A DNA stretch of 64,000 nucleotides from Alginatibacterium sediminis (GTDB lineage: Bacteria > Pseudomonadota > Gammaproteobacteria > Enterobacterales > Celerinatantimonadaceae): NCBI RefSeq assembly GCF_003610775.1, contig NZ_RAQO01000004.1, positions 186,001 through 250,000 on the forward strand, read 5' to 3'. The notes under the pieces are model-generated. The model saw only the letters and a list, made by a program, of their open reading frames with translations. It was not told the origin of the DNA and did no database searches. This document shows positions 28,981-38,372 of the stretch, one piece after another. The translations under genes and the position numbers were made by a program. How positions within the stretch are numbered: the stretch's first letter is position 1; every line of letters starts with the position of its first letter.

Positions 28981-29101
28981 ACCTCTTTTGTAGTACTAAT
29001 TGATTCCTTTTAGTAAATAAACCTCATCTTTAGACTTAAAATTGCGTATAATACGCCGCGATAAAAAGTCGATTTAGACGTTAATGTGTTGAGGGGAATG
29101 A

Positions 29102-29782
29102 ATGCCAAACTCGAGTTCAGTTATCACCGTTGATGGACCTAGCGGAGCCGGCAAAGGAACACTTTGCCAACGCTTAGCAAGTCATTATGGTTTTCATCTC
29201 CTTGATAGCGGTGCTATCTATCGTGTTCTCGCCTTAGCTGCTCTGCATCACAATTTAGAGCTCGACAACGAAGAATCGTTAGCACTAACAGCTGCGCACC
29301 TTGATGTGCGCTTTGCCTTCAGCAGTGGTGACCTACAAGTCATTCTCGAAGGCGAAGATGTTACCCGAGAATTACGCAAAGAAACTACCGGCAACGCCGC
29401 ATCTAAAATCGCAGCGTTCCCGAGGGTGAGAGAAGCCCTGTTAAGACGCCAGCGCGCTTTTCGCGAATCCCCTGGTTTAGTTGCTGATGGCAGAGATATG
29501 GGGACGGTTGTCTTCACCGATGCGCCTGTAAAGATTTTCTTAGATGCGAGCGCTGAAGAAAGGGCCCAGAGGCGCTATAAGCAGTTGCAACTCAAAGGCT
29601 TTGATGTTAGTTTTGACCACCTTTTGAGCGAAATTAAAGAACGTGACCACCGAGATCGTAATCGAAGTGTAGCTCCTTTAATCGCTGCCGAAGGCGCGTT
29701 AACTATTGATTCTACTTCTCTTTCTATAGACGAAGTAGTTCAAATGTCGATTAATTATATCGACAAAATACTAAACCGGTAA
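29102..29782 (+). CDS. cmk: Cytidylate kinase
   Basis: Cmk phosphorylates CMP and dCMP. The 226-residue protein has the P-loop [17 protein letters not shown] near residues 9-25 and the CMP-binding region [14 protein letters not shown]. It has KEITGN-like [19 protein letters not shown] and [24 protein letters not shown] near 127-150. The C-terminal lid segment [11 protein letters not shown] appears as [11 protein letters not shown]. It lies directly upstream of rpsA, as in many Proteobacteria. A TATAAT -10 box is present at 29047-29052 without a clear -35. Confidence 0.96.
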   Translation: MPNSSSVITVDGPSGAGKGTLCQRLASHYGFHLLDSGAIYRVLALAALHHNLELDNEESLALTAAHLDVRFAFSSGDLQVILEGEDVTRELRKETTGNAASKIAAFPRVREALLRRQRAFRESPGLVADGRDMGTVVFTDAPVKIFLDASAEERAQRRYKQLQLKGFDVSFDHLLSEIKERDHRDRNRSVAPLIAAEGALTIDSTSLSIDEVVQMSINYIDKILNR

Positions 29783-29803
29783 TCTCCGGTATTGGGTCAC
29801 CAA

Positions 29804-29859
29804 ATCTAAGGATGGATTAGGTGTATATTTTTAACCCCAACTAGCAGGATGCTAGCTGG
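29804..29859 (+). promoter_or_regulatory. rpsA leader with two GGA-loop hairpins (probable S1 autogenous control region)
   Basis: Hairpin 1 is ATCTAA (29804-29809) with TTAGGT (29817-29822) and loop GGATGGA. Hairpin 2 is CCAACTAGC (29837-29845) with GCTAGCTGG (29851-29859), one mismatch, and loop AGGAT. The rpsA start has no Shine-Dalgarno sequence nearby. In Escherichia coli the rpsA leader has the same design, GGA-containing hairpin loops and no canonical SD, and S1 represses its own translation there. Confidence 0.65.
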
Positions 29860-29888
29860 TCGTTTATATGTGTGTAAACTAATTAAAC

Positions 29889-31562
29889 ATGACTGAATCT
29901 TTTGCTCTACTCTTTGAAGAATCTTTAAAAGACCTGGAATTCCAAGCTGGTTCCATCGTTAAAGGCACCGTTGTTGGTATTGAAAACGGTATGGTTTTGG
30001 TAGATGCAGGTTTGAAATCTGAATCTGCTATTCCTGCTGAACAATTCAAAAACGCTGCTGGCGAACTTGAAGTTGAAATTGGCGACCAAGTCGACGTTGC
30101 ACTTGATGCTGTCGAAGATGGTTTCGGTGAAACTCAACTTTCTCGTGAGAAAGCGAAGCGCCATGAGTCTTGGATCCAATTGGAGAAGGCTTATGAAGAT
30201 CAAGAAACAGTAATTGGTGTTATCAATGGTAAAGTCAAAGGCGGCTTTACAGTTGAAGTAAACACAATTCGTGCATTCTTGCCTGGTTCTTTGGTTGATG
30301 TGCGTCCTGTCCGTGACACGGCTCACCTTGAAGGCAAAGAATTAGAATTCAAAGTAATTAAGCTAGACCAAAAACGCAACAACGTTGTTGTTTCTCGTCG
30401 TGCCGTAATCGAAACTGAAAACAGTGTAGAACGCGAGCAGCTTCTTGAGAATCTACAAGAAGGTCAAGAAACTAAAGGTATCGTTAAGAACCTTACCGAT
30501 TACGGTGCGTTTGTTGACTTGGGCGGTGTTGACGGCCTACTACACATTACTGATATGGCTTGGAAACGCGTTAAGCACCCAAGTGAAATCGTTAATGTTG
30601 GTGATGAGATCAACGTTAAAGTTCTTAAGTTTGACCGTGAGCGCACACGCGTATCATTGGGTCTTAAGCAACTTGGTGAAGATCCATGGGTTGCAATTGC
30701 TAATCGTTACCCAGAAGGCGCTCGCCTTGAAGGTCGCGTAACTAACCTTACTGACTATGGTTGCTTCGTTGAAATTGAAGACGGTGTTGAAGGTCTTGTT
30801 CACGTTTCAGAAATGGACTGGACAAACAAAAACATTCACCCATCTAAAGTTGTTAACGTTGGTGATCTTGTTGAAGTTATGGTTCTTGACATCGACGAAG
30901 AACGTCGTCGTATTTCTCTAGGTCTTAAGCAATGTAAAGCTAACCCTTGGGATCTATTCGCAAGTACTCATAATAAAGGCGATCAAGTATCAGGTAAGAT
31001 CAAGTCAATCACTGACTTTGGTATCTTTATCGGTCTTGACGGTGGTATCGATGGTCTTGTTCACTTGTCTGATATCTCTTGGGATGTTGCTGGTGAAGAT
31101 GCTGTTCGTGACTTCAAGAAAGGCGACGAGATCGAAGCTGTTGTACTTCAAGTGGATGCTGACCGTGAGCGTATTAGCTTGGGCGTTAAGCAACTTGGTG
31201 AAGATCCATTCAACAACTTCCTTGCAGACCTTAAGAAAGGCACTATCGTAAATGGTACCGTTAGCGAAGTTGATGCTAAAGGCGCTACGATTGAGCTAAT
31301 CGAAGGTGTTGAAGGTTACTTGCGTGCTGGTGATATCAGCCGTGACCGTGTTGAAGATGCATCACTACTTCTTTCTGTTGGTGATAAAGTTGACGCTAAG
31401 TTCATGGGCGTTGACCGTAAAAACCGCGTAATCAGCTTGTCTATCCGTGCGAAAGATGAGTCTGACGAGAAAGAAGCAATGGCTAGCTTGAACAAGAACG
31501 AAGATGCTCAACTTGGCAATGCCATGGCTGACGCATTCAAATCGGCTCTTAAAGGCGAATAA
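29889..31562 (+). CDS. rpsA: 30S ribosomal protein S1
   Basis: S1 binds mRNA leaders and delivers them to the 30S subunit. At 557 residues it equals the common gammaproteobacterial length and has six S1 motifs. The first two are ribosome-binding; repeats 3-6 show forms such as [29 protein letters not shown] and [25 protein letters not shown]. The codons are strongly biased, as for a highly expressed gene. The ATG lacks a Shine-Dalgarno sequence, consistent with the hairpin leader just upstream. A terminator follows. Confidence 0.97.
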   Translation: MTESFALLFEESLKDLEFQAGSIVKGTVVGIENGMVLVDAGLKSESAIPAEQFKNAAGELEVEIGDQVDVALDAVEDGFGETQLSREKAKRHESWIQLEKAYEDQETVIGVINGKVKGGFTVEVNTIRAFLPGSLVDVRPVRDTAHLEGKELEFKVIKLDQKRNNVVVSRRAVIETENSVEREQLLENLQEGQETKGIVKNLTDYGAFVDLGGVDGLLHITDMAWKRVKHPSEIVNVGDEINVKVLKFDRERTRVSLGLKQLGEDPWVAIANRYPEGARLEGRVTNLTDYGCFVEIEDGVEGLVHVSEMDWTNKNIHPSKVVNVGDLVEVMVLDIDEERRRISLGLKQCKANPWDLFASTHNKGDQVSGKIKSITDFGIFIGLDGGIDGLVHLSDISWDVAGEDAVRDFKKGDEIEAVVLQVDADRERISLGVKQLGEDPFNNFLADLKKGTIVNGTVSEVDAKGATIELIEGVEGYLRAGDISRDRVEDASLLLSVGDKVDAKFMGVDRKNRVISLSIRAKDESDEKEAMASLNKNEDAQLGNAMADAFKSALKGE

Positions 31563-31585
31563 GTCTTAAACTAAGCAGTTGATTT

Positions 31586-31612
31586 AAAGGGGGGACTTGT
31601 CCCCCCTTTGTT
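31586..31612 (+). terminator. Intrinsic terminator after rpsA
   Basis: A 10-bp stem AAAGGGGGGA / TCCCCCCTTT with loop CTTG, followed by GTTCTTTAT. The T-run is interrupted, so some read-through into ihfB is likely. Confidence 0.82.
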
Positions 31613-31661
31613 CTTTATCTACACTGATAACATCAACGTACAAAACTACATTGGAGTTACC

Positions 31662-31940
31662 ATGACCAAGTCTGACCTGATTGAGAAGCTTGCTGCAAGT
31701 CACATGCACCTTTCAACCAAAGATATTGAAACCGCAATTAAAGAAATTCTTGAAAAAATGGCTGATACTCTTGAATCTGGCGAACGTATCGAGATTCGAG
31801 GTTTTGGAAGTTTTTCTCTGCATTATCGAGCTCCCCGTGTTGGACGCAATCCTAAAACTGGCGAAAAAGTCGAGTTAAGCGGAAAACAAGTCCCACACTT
31901 TAAACCGGGTAAAGAGTTACGTGAGCGCGTTAATCTATAG
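31662..31940 (+). CDS. ihfB: Integration host factor beta subunit
   Basis: IhfB pairs with IhfA to bend DNA at sigma-54 promoters, replication origins and recombination sites. The 92-residue protein has [11 protein letters not shown] at its N-terminus and the DNA-arm signature [22 protein letters not shown] near residues 46-67, then [16 protein letters not shown] start at the ATG at 31662 with TTGGAG upstream, rather than a TTG 54 bases earlier inside the terminator region. The position after rpsA is conserved in Proteobacteria. The arm residues identify IhfB rather than HU. Confidence 0.96.
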   Translation: MTKSDLIEKLAASHMHLSTKDIETAIKEILEKMADTLESGERIEIRGFGSFSLHYRAPRVGRNPKTGEKVELSGKQVPHFKPGKELRERVNL

Positions 31941-32030
31941 TTGATTCAACGATCAATCGTGGAGTCATAAGCAGTTTTCCGGCATAATCAATCCATTGGA
32001 TAAACAGCTTCATGGTTTAGGAGAGTTGGA

Positions 32031-32318
32031 TTGAAAACTATTGTTATCGCGATTATTCTCATCGTTATGTTTATTTTGGCTATTGCGCTTGGCGCTCAAA
32101 ATGAACAACTAGTTTCGGTGAATTATTTAGTAGCCCAACAAGAATTACGATTATCGTGGTTGATGGCTGGCTGCTTTATTGCTGGCGTGCTAGTCGCATT
32201 TATGAGCATTGCTTTGTACTACTTCAAACAAAGCTTTGAACGCAGTAAATTAAAGCGCAAAGTCAGTAAACAGCAAGTAACTATTGAGAAATTGCAAAAT
32301 CAAAACCTTAAGGTTTAG
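32031..32318 (+). CDS. lapA: Lipopolysaccharide assembly protein LapA (DUF1049)
   Basis: A small inner-membrane protein that works with LapB in controlling LPS synthesis through LpxC turnover. The 95-residue protein has a first membrane helix TIVIAIILIVMFILAIALG and the conserved ALGAQNEQLVSVNYL motif. A second helix (LMAGCFIAGVLVAFMSIALYYF) is followed by a basic coiled-coil tail. The start is TTG with AGGAGAG 6 bases upstream; no ATG fits. The lapB ATG is 7 bases after the stop. Confidence 0.92.
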   Translation: MKTIVIAIILIVMFILAIALGAQNEQLVSVNYLVAQQELRLSWLMAGCFIAGVLVAFMSIALYYFKQSFERSKLKRKVSKQQVTIEKLQNQNLKV

Positions 32319-32325
32319 TTTTTAG

Positions 32326-33495
32326 ATGTATGGCCTGCTGTTTTTACTGCTTCCAATTGCTGCCGCTTACGGTTGGTATATGGGACAGCGTAGCTATCAA
32401 AACTCTAAAAAACGTCAAGCCAATCGATTTTCTCAACAATACGTCACCGGCCTTAATCTATTACTAAATAATCAAAGTGATAAGGCCGTAGACTTATTCA
32501 TCGAAATGCTACAAGTCGATGAAGACACCATTGATACCCATTTGGCCTTGGGGAACTTATTTCGTCAACGCGGCGAAGTAGACCGGGCAATTCGCATTCA
32601 TCAAAACTTAGTTGCTAGACCTAGCATCGATCCAGACCAACGTATTTTAGCCCATCTACAACTTGCAAAGGACTATTTAGCTGCCGGTTTACTCGATCGT
32701 GCTGAAGCGCTGTTTATCGAATTACTTGAAGAAGAAGACCATCGCGATGTGGCACTTAGTCAGCTGTTAAACATATACCAGCAAACTCAAGAGTGGACCA
32801 AGGCGATTGCTGTTGGTAAAAAAGTATCGAATAAAGTTGTGACTGATATTCAGCGTCAACTTGCTCATTTTCACTGCGAACTGGCAGTTCAAGTCGATAC
32901 TCTAAGTCAAGAAGCCAAGACCATAGCTTATTTAAAAAAGGCATTAGTCTTAGAGCATAAGTGTGTTCGGGCTAGTTTGCACTTAGCACAAGTTTATAAT
33001 CGTGCACAGCAATACGAGTCGGCAGCTAGAATGCTCAGCGGAATTTTAGATCAAGATAAAGATTTGTTTTCGGAAGCGTTAGATCCTCTTGAAACGGCAT
33101 ATTTAGCTTTGGATTTACGTCTCGAGTTAGTTGAATTACTTAAAAAAGCGATACAGAATAAAACTGGGGTGTCAGTCGTGATGCGCTTGGCTCATTACTA
33201 TGAGCAAGATGGTCGCTTTGAAGATGCAAAGCTTCTACTGAATACTGAATTGCATCGGCAGCCGACTATGAAAGGCTTTAAGCAGCTGATGACTTACCAT
33301 ATTCGAGAAGCTGAGCCCGGACAAGCAAAACAAAGCCTCGAGTCCTTACATTCAATGGTAGGAGAACAGCTTAAGCTTAAGCCTCACTACCGCTGTAAAC
33401 GCTGTGGATTTGCCACACATTCTATATACTGGCATTGCCCATCTTGTAAAAGTTGGGGAAGTGTTAAACCCATTCGCGGATTAGACGGAGAATAA
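32326..33495 (+). CDS. lapB: Lipopolysaccharide assembly protein LapB (YciM)
   Basis: LapB is a membrane-anchored TPR protein that brings LpxC to the FtsH protease and so limits LPS synthesis. The 389-residue product has an N-terminal membrane helix ([19 protein letters not shown]) and the conserved GWYMGQRS. About nine TPR-like repeats follow. A C-terminal rubredoxin-like metal site has two Cys pairs, CKRCGF and CPSCKSWGS, in the last 30 residues. Length equals the Escherichia coli protein. pyrF starts 2 bases later. Confidence 0.95.
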   Translation: MYGLLFLLLPIAAAYGWYMGQRSYQNSKKRQANRFSQQYVTGLNLLLNNQSDKAVDLFIEMLQVDEDTIDTHLALGNLFRQRGEVDRAIRIHQNLVARPSIDPDQRILAHLQLAKDYLAAGLLDRAEALFIELLEEEDHRDVALSQLLNIYQQTQEWTKAIAVGKKVSNKVVTDIQRQLAHFHCELAVQVDTLSQEAKTIAYLKKALVLEHKCVRASLHLAQVYNRAQQYESAARMLSGILDQDKDLFSEALDPLETAYLALDLRLELVELLKKAIQNKTGVSVVMRLAHYYEQDGRFEDAKLLLNTELHRQPTMKGFKQLMTYHIREAEPGQAKQSLESLHSMVGEQLKLKPHYRCKRCGFATHSIYWHCPSCKSWGSVKPIRGLDGE

Positions 33496-33497
33496 TT

Positions 33498-34199
33498 GTG
33501 TTACACGAACCTCGCATCATTGTGGCATTAGATTACGATGATGAAACAGCTTGCCTAAATTTTGTCCGCAGTCTTGAACCTGGTAGTTGCCGGTTAAAAA
33601 TTGGCAAAGAGATGTTTACCTTGTTCGGACCTGAGTTGGTTCGTAAAGTTCAGGGACTGGGATTTGAAGTTTTTTTGGACCTTAAGTTTCATGACATTCC
33701 TAATACAGTAGCCAAAGCAGTGGCTGCAGCTGCTAAATTAGGGGTGTGGATGGTCAATGTACACGCCAGTGGAGGCGAGCGCATGATGATCGCTGCTCGC
33801 GAAAGTTTAGATAATGTAGTTGGTTCTAAGCCAAAACTAATTGCTGTGACTGTGTTGACCAGTATGGAACAAGCCGACTTATCTAGGATTGGGGTCACTG
33901 TATCCCCACAAGAGCACGTTTTGCATTTAGCCAGTCTTACACAACATTGTGGCTTAGATGGTGTTGTATGTTCCGCACACGAAGCTAGACAGCTAAAAAT
34001 TCAATGCGGTGACGAGTTTTTATTAGTAACTCCTGGCATTCGTCCATCTGGAAGTAGTGTTGGCGACCAAAAAAGAATTATGACGCCTACACAGGCTAGA
34101 CACGTCGGTGCTGATTACTTAGTGATAGGGCGCCCGATTACTCAGGCGGATGAGCCGAAACTAGTACTTGAGCAGATCAATCAACAGCTTGTTCAGTAA
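33498..34199 (+). CDS. pyrF: Orotidine 5'-phosphate decarboxylase
   Basis: PyrF makes UMP from OMP, the last de novo pyrimidine step. The 233-residue TIM-barrel has IIVALDYDD at the N-terminus, [15 protein letters not shown], the catalytic [11 protein letters not shown] motif near residues 60-70, and [12 protein letters not shown]. It has [11 protein letters not shown] near 178 and [11 protein letters not shown] near the end. It begins with GTG behind GGAGAATT, and the location after lapB is conserved in Gammaproteobacteria. A terminator follows. Confidence 0.97.
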   Translation: MLHEPRIIVALDYDDETACLNFVRSLEPGSCRLKIGKEMFTLFGPELVRKVQGLGFEVFLDLKFHDIPNTVAKAVAAAAKLGVWMVNVHASGGERMMIAARESLDNVVGSKPKLIAVTVLTSMEQADLSRIGVTVSPQEHVLHLASLTQHCGLDGVVCSAHEARQLKIQCGDEFLLVTPGIRPSGSSVGDQKRIMTPTQARHVGADYLVIGRPITQADEPKLVLEQINQQLVQ

Positions 34200-34207
34200 T
34201 CAGTCAA

Positions 34208-34241
34208 TGGGGGCTGGCTCTCGGCTCCCATGTTCTTTCTT
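34208..34241 (+). terminator. Probable terminator after pyrF
   Basis: TGGGGGCT (34208-34215) pairs with GGCTCCCA (34223-34230), including two wobble pairs. A T-rich but interrupted tract (TGTTCTTTCTT) follows. Confidence 0.6.
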
Positions 34242-34631
34242 CGATAGCTGCCCATGTGCAGGTATTTTTGTCGAAAGCCCACCTTTCGTAATCAATATAA
34301 ATCAAACTTGGTATTCAATTACTTTCCCAATTTATATAAACAATGATGATTTTTCGATCTAACTTCTATTCATCAACACTATATGTCCAAGCTATAACCT
34401 AACAGTTGTTATATTATTCGAATCTGGTTGTTTAGTTTCGAAAAACTAATAATGACACTACGTAAGCGTTTAAGTTGTTACAAATTAGATTAGTGACAAG
34501 ACAAGAATTTAATAATAAACGAAAATTTACTTTTCTTTACAAATGGGGAGGCGTTTAGTCAGTCTTCTTGAACTTTATTTATAGAAGTGACAATAAAGAA
34601 GTTTATTTGAAATAGGTAGTTATAACATTTG
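34242..34631. other. Gene-free AT-rich stretch between pyrF and the H-NS gene
   Basis: About 390 very AT-rich bases between two terminators and convergent genes. I see no reading frame, repeat or recognisable RNA. Confidence 0.5.
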
Positions 34632-34664
34632 TTTTACTCGGCACGCTTGATGTGCCGAGTAAAA
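34632..34664 (-). terminator. Terminator after the H-NS family gene
   Basis: A perfect 13-bp stem TTTTACTCGGCAC / GTGCCGAGTAAAA with a 7-base loop. In the minus direction it ends in TTTT after the stem core. It works in both directions and lies 17 bases beyond the minus-strand stop. Confidence 0.85.
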
Positions 34665-34680
34665 TGACTTTCAAAGCTAG

Positions 34681-35079
34681 TTAAATCAAAAAGTCTGCTT
34701 TTGATTTGCCCTGTTCGTCAATGGCGCGCTGAATTACCGCGGGTGTGCGTCCTTGACCTGTCCATGTTTTCTCAACGCCTGCTTCTGTGTAGCGATACTT
34801 AGCTGGAAGGGGAGCGCGTTTGCGTTTTGGTGCTGCAGCTTCAAGCGTAGATACAAGCTCGTTTGGATCAATGCCGTCGTTGGCTAGCATTTCTTTGTAC
34901 TTCGCTAATAACTCTCTTTTTGCGCGTTGTTGTTCGAATGCTTGGTTTTCTTCTTCTTTGCGAGCTTGGATAATGTTCGAAAGTTTGGCTGATGTTTCTT
35001 CTAACTGCTCGATACTAACTTCACGGGTTGCTGCTTTCAAACTACGTGCGTTTAAAAATACCTTTAAAAAGTCACTCAT
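34681..35079 (-). CDS. H-NS family nucleoid protein
   Basis: H-NS proteins coat AT-rich DNA and silence acquired genes. The 132-residue product has an N-terminal helical and coiled-coil oligomerisation region (SDFLKVFLNARSLKAATREVSIEQLEETSAKLSNIIQARKEEE) and a basic linker (KRKRAPLPAKYR). The C-terminal DNA-binding domain has the TWTGQGRTPAVI core. I choose the ATG at 35079 because GAGGA lies 6 bases upstream; a TTG 12 bases earlier would put the ribosome site inside the gene. It stands alone with its own terminator. Confidence 0.93.
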   Translation of the reverse strand: MSDFLKVFLNARSLKAATREVSIEQLEETSAKLSNIIQARKEEENQAFEQQRAKRELLAKYKEMLANDGIDPNELVSTLEAAAPKRKRAPLPAKYRYTEAGVEKTWTGQGRTPAVIQRAIDEQGKSKADFLI

Positions 35080-35525
35080 ATTAATCCTCAATTTTACAGT
35101 GTAGATGTTGTTAATTTACCGTTCATTGGGCTACTGAACTATTATCTTGTTATCGTTGCAGTATATACCTTGATATTATAATAAACGATCACTTTAGAAT
35201 GTAGAAACTATTATTTGAGTTCTTAATACCTAATTTTTGCAAATAACTGATTTTCTAAGTCAATATAGTATTCATTTGACTGAGCATTATTTTACTTAGA
35301 TTTATTGTATTAAGGATGAATGCTGTTAAGACATATATAGCTACGTTTCTGAGACTATTATAAAATTAGCGACTGCTTTTTCGAGCATATCATCGTTAGT
35401 GCGTGTGGTGTTTTATCTTTACTATTCTTGATTATTTGGAATTTTAGGGTTGCTAAATGCTAATTTCGTGGTGTAAATACCTTTATTTTTGCGTCCTGTT
35501 ATGGAAGAATGCGCGCTTACTGCAA
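35080..35525. other. Gene-free AT-rich stretch upstream of the lysine riboswitch
   Basis: About 450 bases between divergent transcription units. It must hold the promoters of the H-NS gene (minus) and of the riboswitch transcript (plus), but I cannot assign either with confidence. No other structure was seen. Confidence 0.45.
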
Positions 35526-35709
35526 AGTAGAGGTGCGGTAGTCATTAGTTATCAAGCGTAGGCGGCAGCCGCAAAGACTTGATTAAAGGGGCTATCGCCG
35601 AAGCGACAACTTAGGCATAAGTTGAAGCTGGTATTGTTTCGAATAGGAGCTGTACTGTCATAGTTAACCAGGGATTTATTCCCTAGCCTTTAAACTATGG
35701 AGCGCTACT
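35526..35709 (+). ncRNA. Lysine riboswitch (L-box)
   Basis: The aptamer landmarks occur in the right order: AGAGGTGCGG at 35529, GGGGCTATCGCCGAAG at about 35588, GCTGGTATTG at about 35628, then GGAGCTGTACTGTCA at about 35646 and GAGCGCTACT at 35700. The closing P1 stem is AGTAG (35526-35530) with CTACT (35705-35709). Lysine riboswitches control lysine synthesis and uptake genes, and a NhaC-type transporter (the LysW class) follows directly. No T-run follows the aptamer, so control is probably at translation. Confidence 0.92.
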
Positions 35710-35770
35710 GCATATTTAGTTTAATGATTGATAAACTAGACATCAGTAGTTCTCCTTTTAGAAGAAGAGA
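35700..35770 (+). promoter_or_regulatory. Predicted expression platform of the lysine riboswitch
   Basis: Two exclusive structures can be drawn. Lysine-bound: P1 holds 35705-35709, leaving 35751-35757 (TCTCCTT) free to pair with AAGAAGAGA (35762-35770) and hide the ribosome site. Lysine-free: 35700-35710 pairs with 35744-35754 over 10 of 11 positions, using both the P1 3' strand and the anti-ribosome-site strand, which exposes the site before the ATG at 35773. This is drawn by hand and not energy-tested. Confidence 0.6.
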
Positions 35771-35772
35771 TC

Positions 35773-37362
35773 ATGCAACTAGCACAATATTCAGATTCCG
35801 CATTATCGTTAATCGCGCCAATTTGTGCCTTACTGGCCGCCGTGATAACCCGTCGTATTATTTTGTCCCTAGCCATTGGTATCATTGTCGGCACCTTGTT
35901 TTTAGTAGAGCTAGATATTACCAAAGGTGGCAGCTACCTTGGGGCGTCTGTCATTGGTTTGGTTTGGAGCGATGGCGCTATAAATACCTGGAATGTATAT
36001 ATTATTGGCTTTCTTTTGTTACTTGGGGTGATGACCAAGTTAATGAGTCTAAGTGGGGCCAGTTCTGCCTTTGCACACTGGGCAAGCCAGCGGATCAAGA
36101 CTCGCCGCGGCGCGAGCATGTTGACTGCAGGGCTAAGCTTTCTAGTTTTTGTAGATGATTATTTTCATAGCTTAGCTGTTGGTAATCTAGCTCGACCTAT
36201 AACCGATAAAGCACAAATATCTCGCTCTAAACTTGCCTATTTACTTGATTCAACTGCGGCGCCAGTTTGTGTCCTTATGCCGCTCTCAAGCTGGGGCGCT
36301 TATATCGTCACAATAATAGGCGGCTTACTAGCTACGCATGCAATAACTGAGATCAGTCCCTTAGCGGCTTTTGTAAGTATGATCCCTATGAATTTCTATG
36401 CGGTTTTTGCCCTAGTTTTTGCCTTAGCTGTTGCCTACTGGAATATCAATTTGGGTGCCATGCGCAAAGAGGAACAGCGTGCACAAAGTGGCGAGTTGTA
36501 TGATCATCACAAAGGCATGCCAGCTGGTATGGTAGAAACGGACAATGAGCAAGTCGACCTAAACGCAGGTCCGTGGGGATTAGTGTTGCCAATTCTAGCA
36601 ATGACACTAGCTTGCTTCAGCTTGTTTATTATCACAGGGGCTAATGCTTTAGACGGTGACCAAGGTTTTAGTTTGATGGCCGCGCTTGAAAATACTGATG
36701 TAACCTTATCCTTACTACTCGGTGGTGTGGTAGGGCTTGCAGTCTGCTTATACTTTAATTTTAAACAAGGACAAAGTCTGGGTTTAATTGCTAACGCCTC
36801 CATTCGCGGTATGCAAACCATGAAAGGTGCCATTTTAATCTTATTATTTGCATGGACAATTAGCGGTGTAATATCTGATTTGGAAACGGGCAAGTATTTA
36901 GCCTCACAAATTGGCGACAGTATTCCTTATCAACTTCTACCTCTAATAGTATTCATCCTTAGCGGCATCATGGCATTTTCTACCGGCACAAGTTGGGGGA
37001 CGTTCGGTATTATGCTACCAATTGCAGCGGACATGGCAGCGGGGACGAATATCAGTATGATGCTGCCAATGTTAGCTGCTGTATTAGCGGGTTCAGTATT
37101 TGGCGACCACTGTTCACCGATTTCAGATACAACAATTCTTTCATCGACTGGCGCGGCATGTCACCATTTAGATCATGTTGCAACACAGTTACCCTATGCA
37201 CTACTTATAGCAGCCATTAGTGGCTTTAGTTATGTGGTTTACGGTTACAGCGAAAACGTATGGATTGGCTTAGGGTTTGGGTTGGCAGTGCTACTTGCGG
37301 TTGTTACTATATTGGTCAAACACCCTCGCTTTGCTAAACACACAGTCTTTAACCCGGTTTAA
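35773..37362 (+). CDS. NhaC-family transporter, probable lysine transporter (LysW class)
   Basis: A 529-residue inner-membrane protein of the Na+/H+ antiporter NhaC superfamily with about 12 membrane helices (for example SLIAPICALLAAVITRRIILSLAIGIIVGTLFL). Family marks are FVDDYFHSLAVGNLARPITDKAQISRSKLAYLLDSTAAPVCVLMPLSSWGA near residues 126-176, and GSVFGDHCSPISDTTILSSTGAACHHLDHVATQLPYAL near 440. Taken alone it would be called an Na+/H+ antiporter. The lysine riboswitch in front makes lysine uptake the better guess, as proposed for LysW proteins. The ribosome site GAAGAAGAG is weak and lies inside the riboswitch platform. Confidence 0.85.
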   Translation: MQLAQYSDSALSLIAPICALLAAVITRRIILSLAIGIIVGTLFLVELDITKGGSYLGASVIGLVWSDGAINTWNVYIIGFLLLLGVMTKLMSLSGASSAFAHWASQRIKTRRGASMLTAGLSFLVFVDDYFHSLAVGNLARPITDKAQISRSKLAYLLDSTAAPVCVLMPLSSWGAYIVTIIGGLLATHAITEISPLAAFVSMIPMNFYAVFALVFALAVAYWNINLGAMRKEEQRAQSGELYDHHKGMPAGMVETDNEQVDLNAGPWGLVLPILAMTLACFSLFIITGANALDGDQGFSLMAALENTDVTLSLLLGGVVGLAVCLYFNFKQGQSLGLIANASIRGMQTMKGAILILLFAWTISGVISDLETGKYLASQIGDSIPYQLLPLIVFILSGIMAFSTGTSWGTFGIMLPIAADMAAGTNISMMLPMLAAVLAGSVFGDHCSPISDTTILSSTGAACHHLDHVATQLPYALLIAAISGFSYVVYGYSENVWIGLGFGLAVLLAVVTILVKHPRFAKHTVFNPV

Positions 37363-37379
37363 TAAGGAATTTAGTTTTA

Positions 37380-37958
37380 ATGGCAAGTCTTTACTTTAAA
37401 TACGCAGCGATGAACTCTGGTAAATCAACGCAGTTAATTCAAGCGCATTTTAATTATCTGGAGCGTGGATTAAAGCCCATTGCCTATATCCCGCTGATCG
37501 ATAATCGAGCTGGAAAGGGCAAGATTAAAGCGCGCATCGGCCTTGAACTTGAAGCCTACTCATTCTCAGCGTCTGAAGACTTATATGAACACATTAAGCA
37601 GCAAGCGATAAACACCCAAGTAGATGTTGTTATTGTTGATGAAGGGCAGTTTTTAAATCGCGAACAAGTTTATCAACTTGCGAAAATTGTCGATGAACTT
37701 GGATTACCGGTAATGGTTTATGGCCTTAAAACTGATTTTCAAGCGAATCTATTTGAAGGCGCTTACCATTTATTGTGTCTTGCCGACAAAGTTGAAGAGC
37801 TAAAAACAATTTGTTGGTGTGGGAATAAAGCGCACTTTAATGCACGGGTTAATGACCTAGGGCAAGTTCTTCGCGAGGGCGAGCAAATAGAAATCGGTGG
37901 CAACGAACGTTATATTGCGCTTTGTCGTAAACACTTCATGTCGGGACAAGCTAGCTAG
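37380..37958 (+). CDS. tdk: Thymidine kinase
   Basis: Tdk phosphorylates thymidine in the salvage pathway. The 192-residue protein has the P-loop YAAMNSGKSTQLIQAHFNY near residues 7-25, the Walker B region VVIVDEGQFLNREQV near 84-98, and YGLKTDFQANLFEG. The zinc-binding Cys residues are in KTICWCGNKAHFNAR and in CRKHF near the end. Normal length for a type II TK1-like enzyme. Its last 8 bases overlap the convergent MerR gene. Confidence 0.96.
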   Translation: MASLYFKYAAMNSGKSTQLIQAHFNYLERGLKPIAYIPLIDNRAGKGKIKARIGLELEAYSFSASEDLYEHIKQQAINTQVDVVIVDEGQFLNREQVYQLAKIVDELGLPVMVYGLKTDFQANLFEGAYHLLCLADKVEELKTICWCGNKAHFNARVNDLGQVLREGEQIEIGGNERYIALCRKHFMSGQAS

Positions 37959-38343
37959 TTGAATGTATGTTTGCCAGCGCCTCACTACAACGGCGCTCGG
38001 CAGATTTCAGCTCCATTAAAACTACTTGTATGTCTTCTTGCTGTCGCAATAACGCACTGCGTTTTATGGCGATCATTTGCATTAATAACTCAACCTCCTG
38101 CTCAGACTCCAAGCTGGCGTCGTACAGATTGAATAGTTCTCTAATTTCGTTAAGAGAAAATCCGAGACGCTTTCCACGTAATATGAGCTTTAATCGCAGC
38201 TTGTCATGCTTACTATAAATACGTTGGTTAGCATCGCGTTCAGGACTAAGTAGTCCCTCGTCTTCATAGTAGCGAATACTGCGGGTTGTAATAGCGAACT
38301 CGGTAGCGAGCTGAGAAATCGTAAATTGACGCTGATTGGACAC
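37951..38343 (-). CDS. MerR family regulator, LiuR-like
   Basis: A 130-residue DNA-binding protein with an N-terminal MerR winged helix (FTISQLATEFAITTRSIRYYEDEGLLSPERDANQRIYSKHDKLRLKLILRGKRLGFSLNEIRELF, residues 7-70 in blocks) and a C-terminal coiled coil. It has no Cys cluster for metal sensing. The LKLILRGKRLGFSL.E segment is typical of LiuR, the regulator of branched-chain amino acid and fatty acid degradation in Gammaproteobacteria. No liu genes are adjacent here, so its targets must be elsewhere if the call is right. Confidence 0.8.
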   Translation of the reverse strand: MSNQRQFTISQLATEFAITTRSIRYYEDEGLLSPERDANQRIYSKHDKLRLKLILRGKRLGFSLNEIRELFNLYDASLESEQEVELLMQMIAIKRSALLRQQEDIQVVLMELKSAERRCSEALANIHSTS

Positions 38344-38372
38344 GAAAAACTACTCCTGAATGTTTCAACTCA

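Noticed and set aside
29925-30326. 133-codon open frame antisense to rpsA
   Set aside because: A product of the strong codon bias of rpsA; no ribosome site or similarity.
35697-36158. 153-codon open frame overlapping the riboswitch and the start of the transporter
   Set aside because: It runs through the riboswitch 3' end and out of frame inside the transporter; its translation is unlike any family and rich in rare residues.
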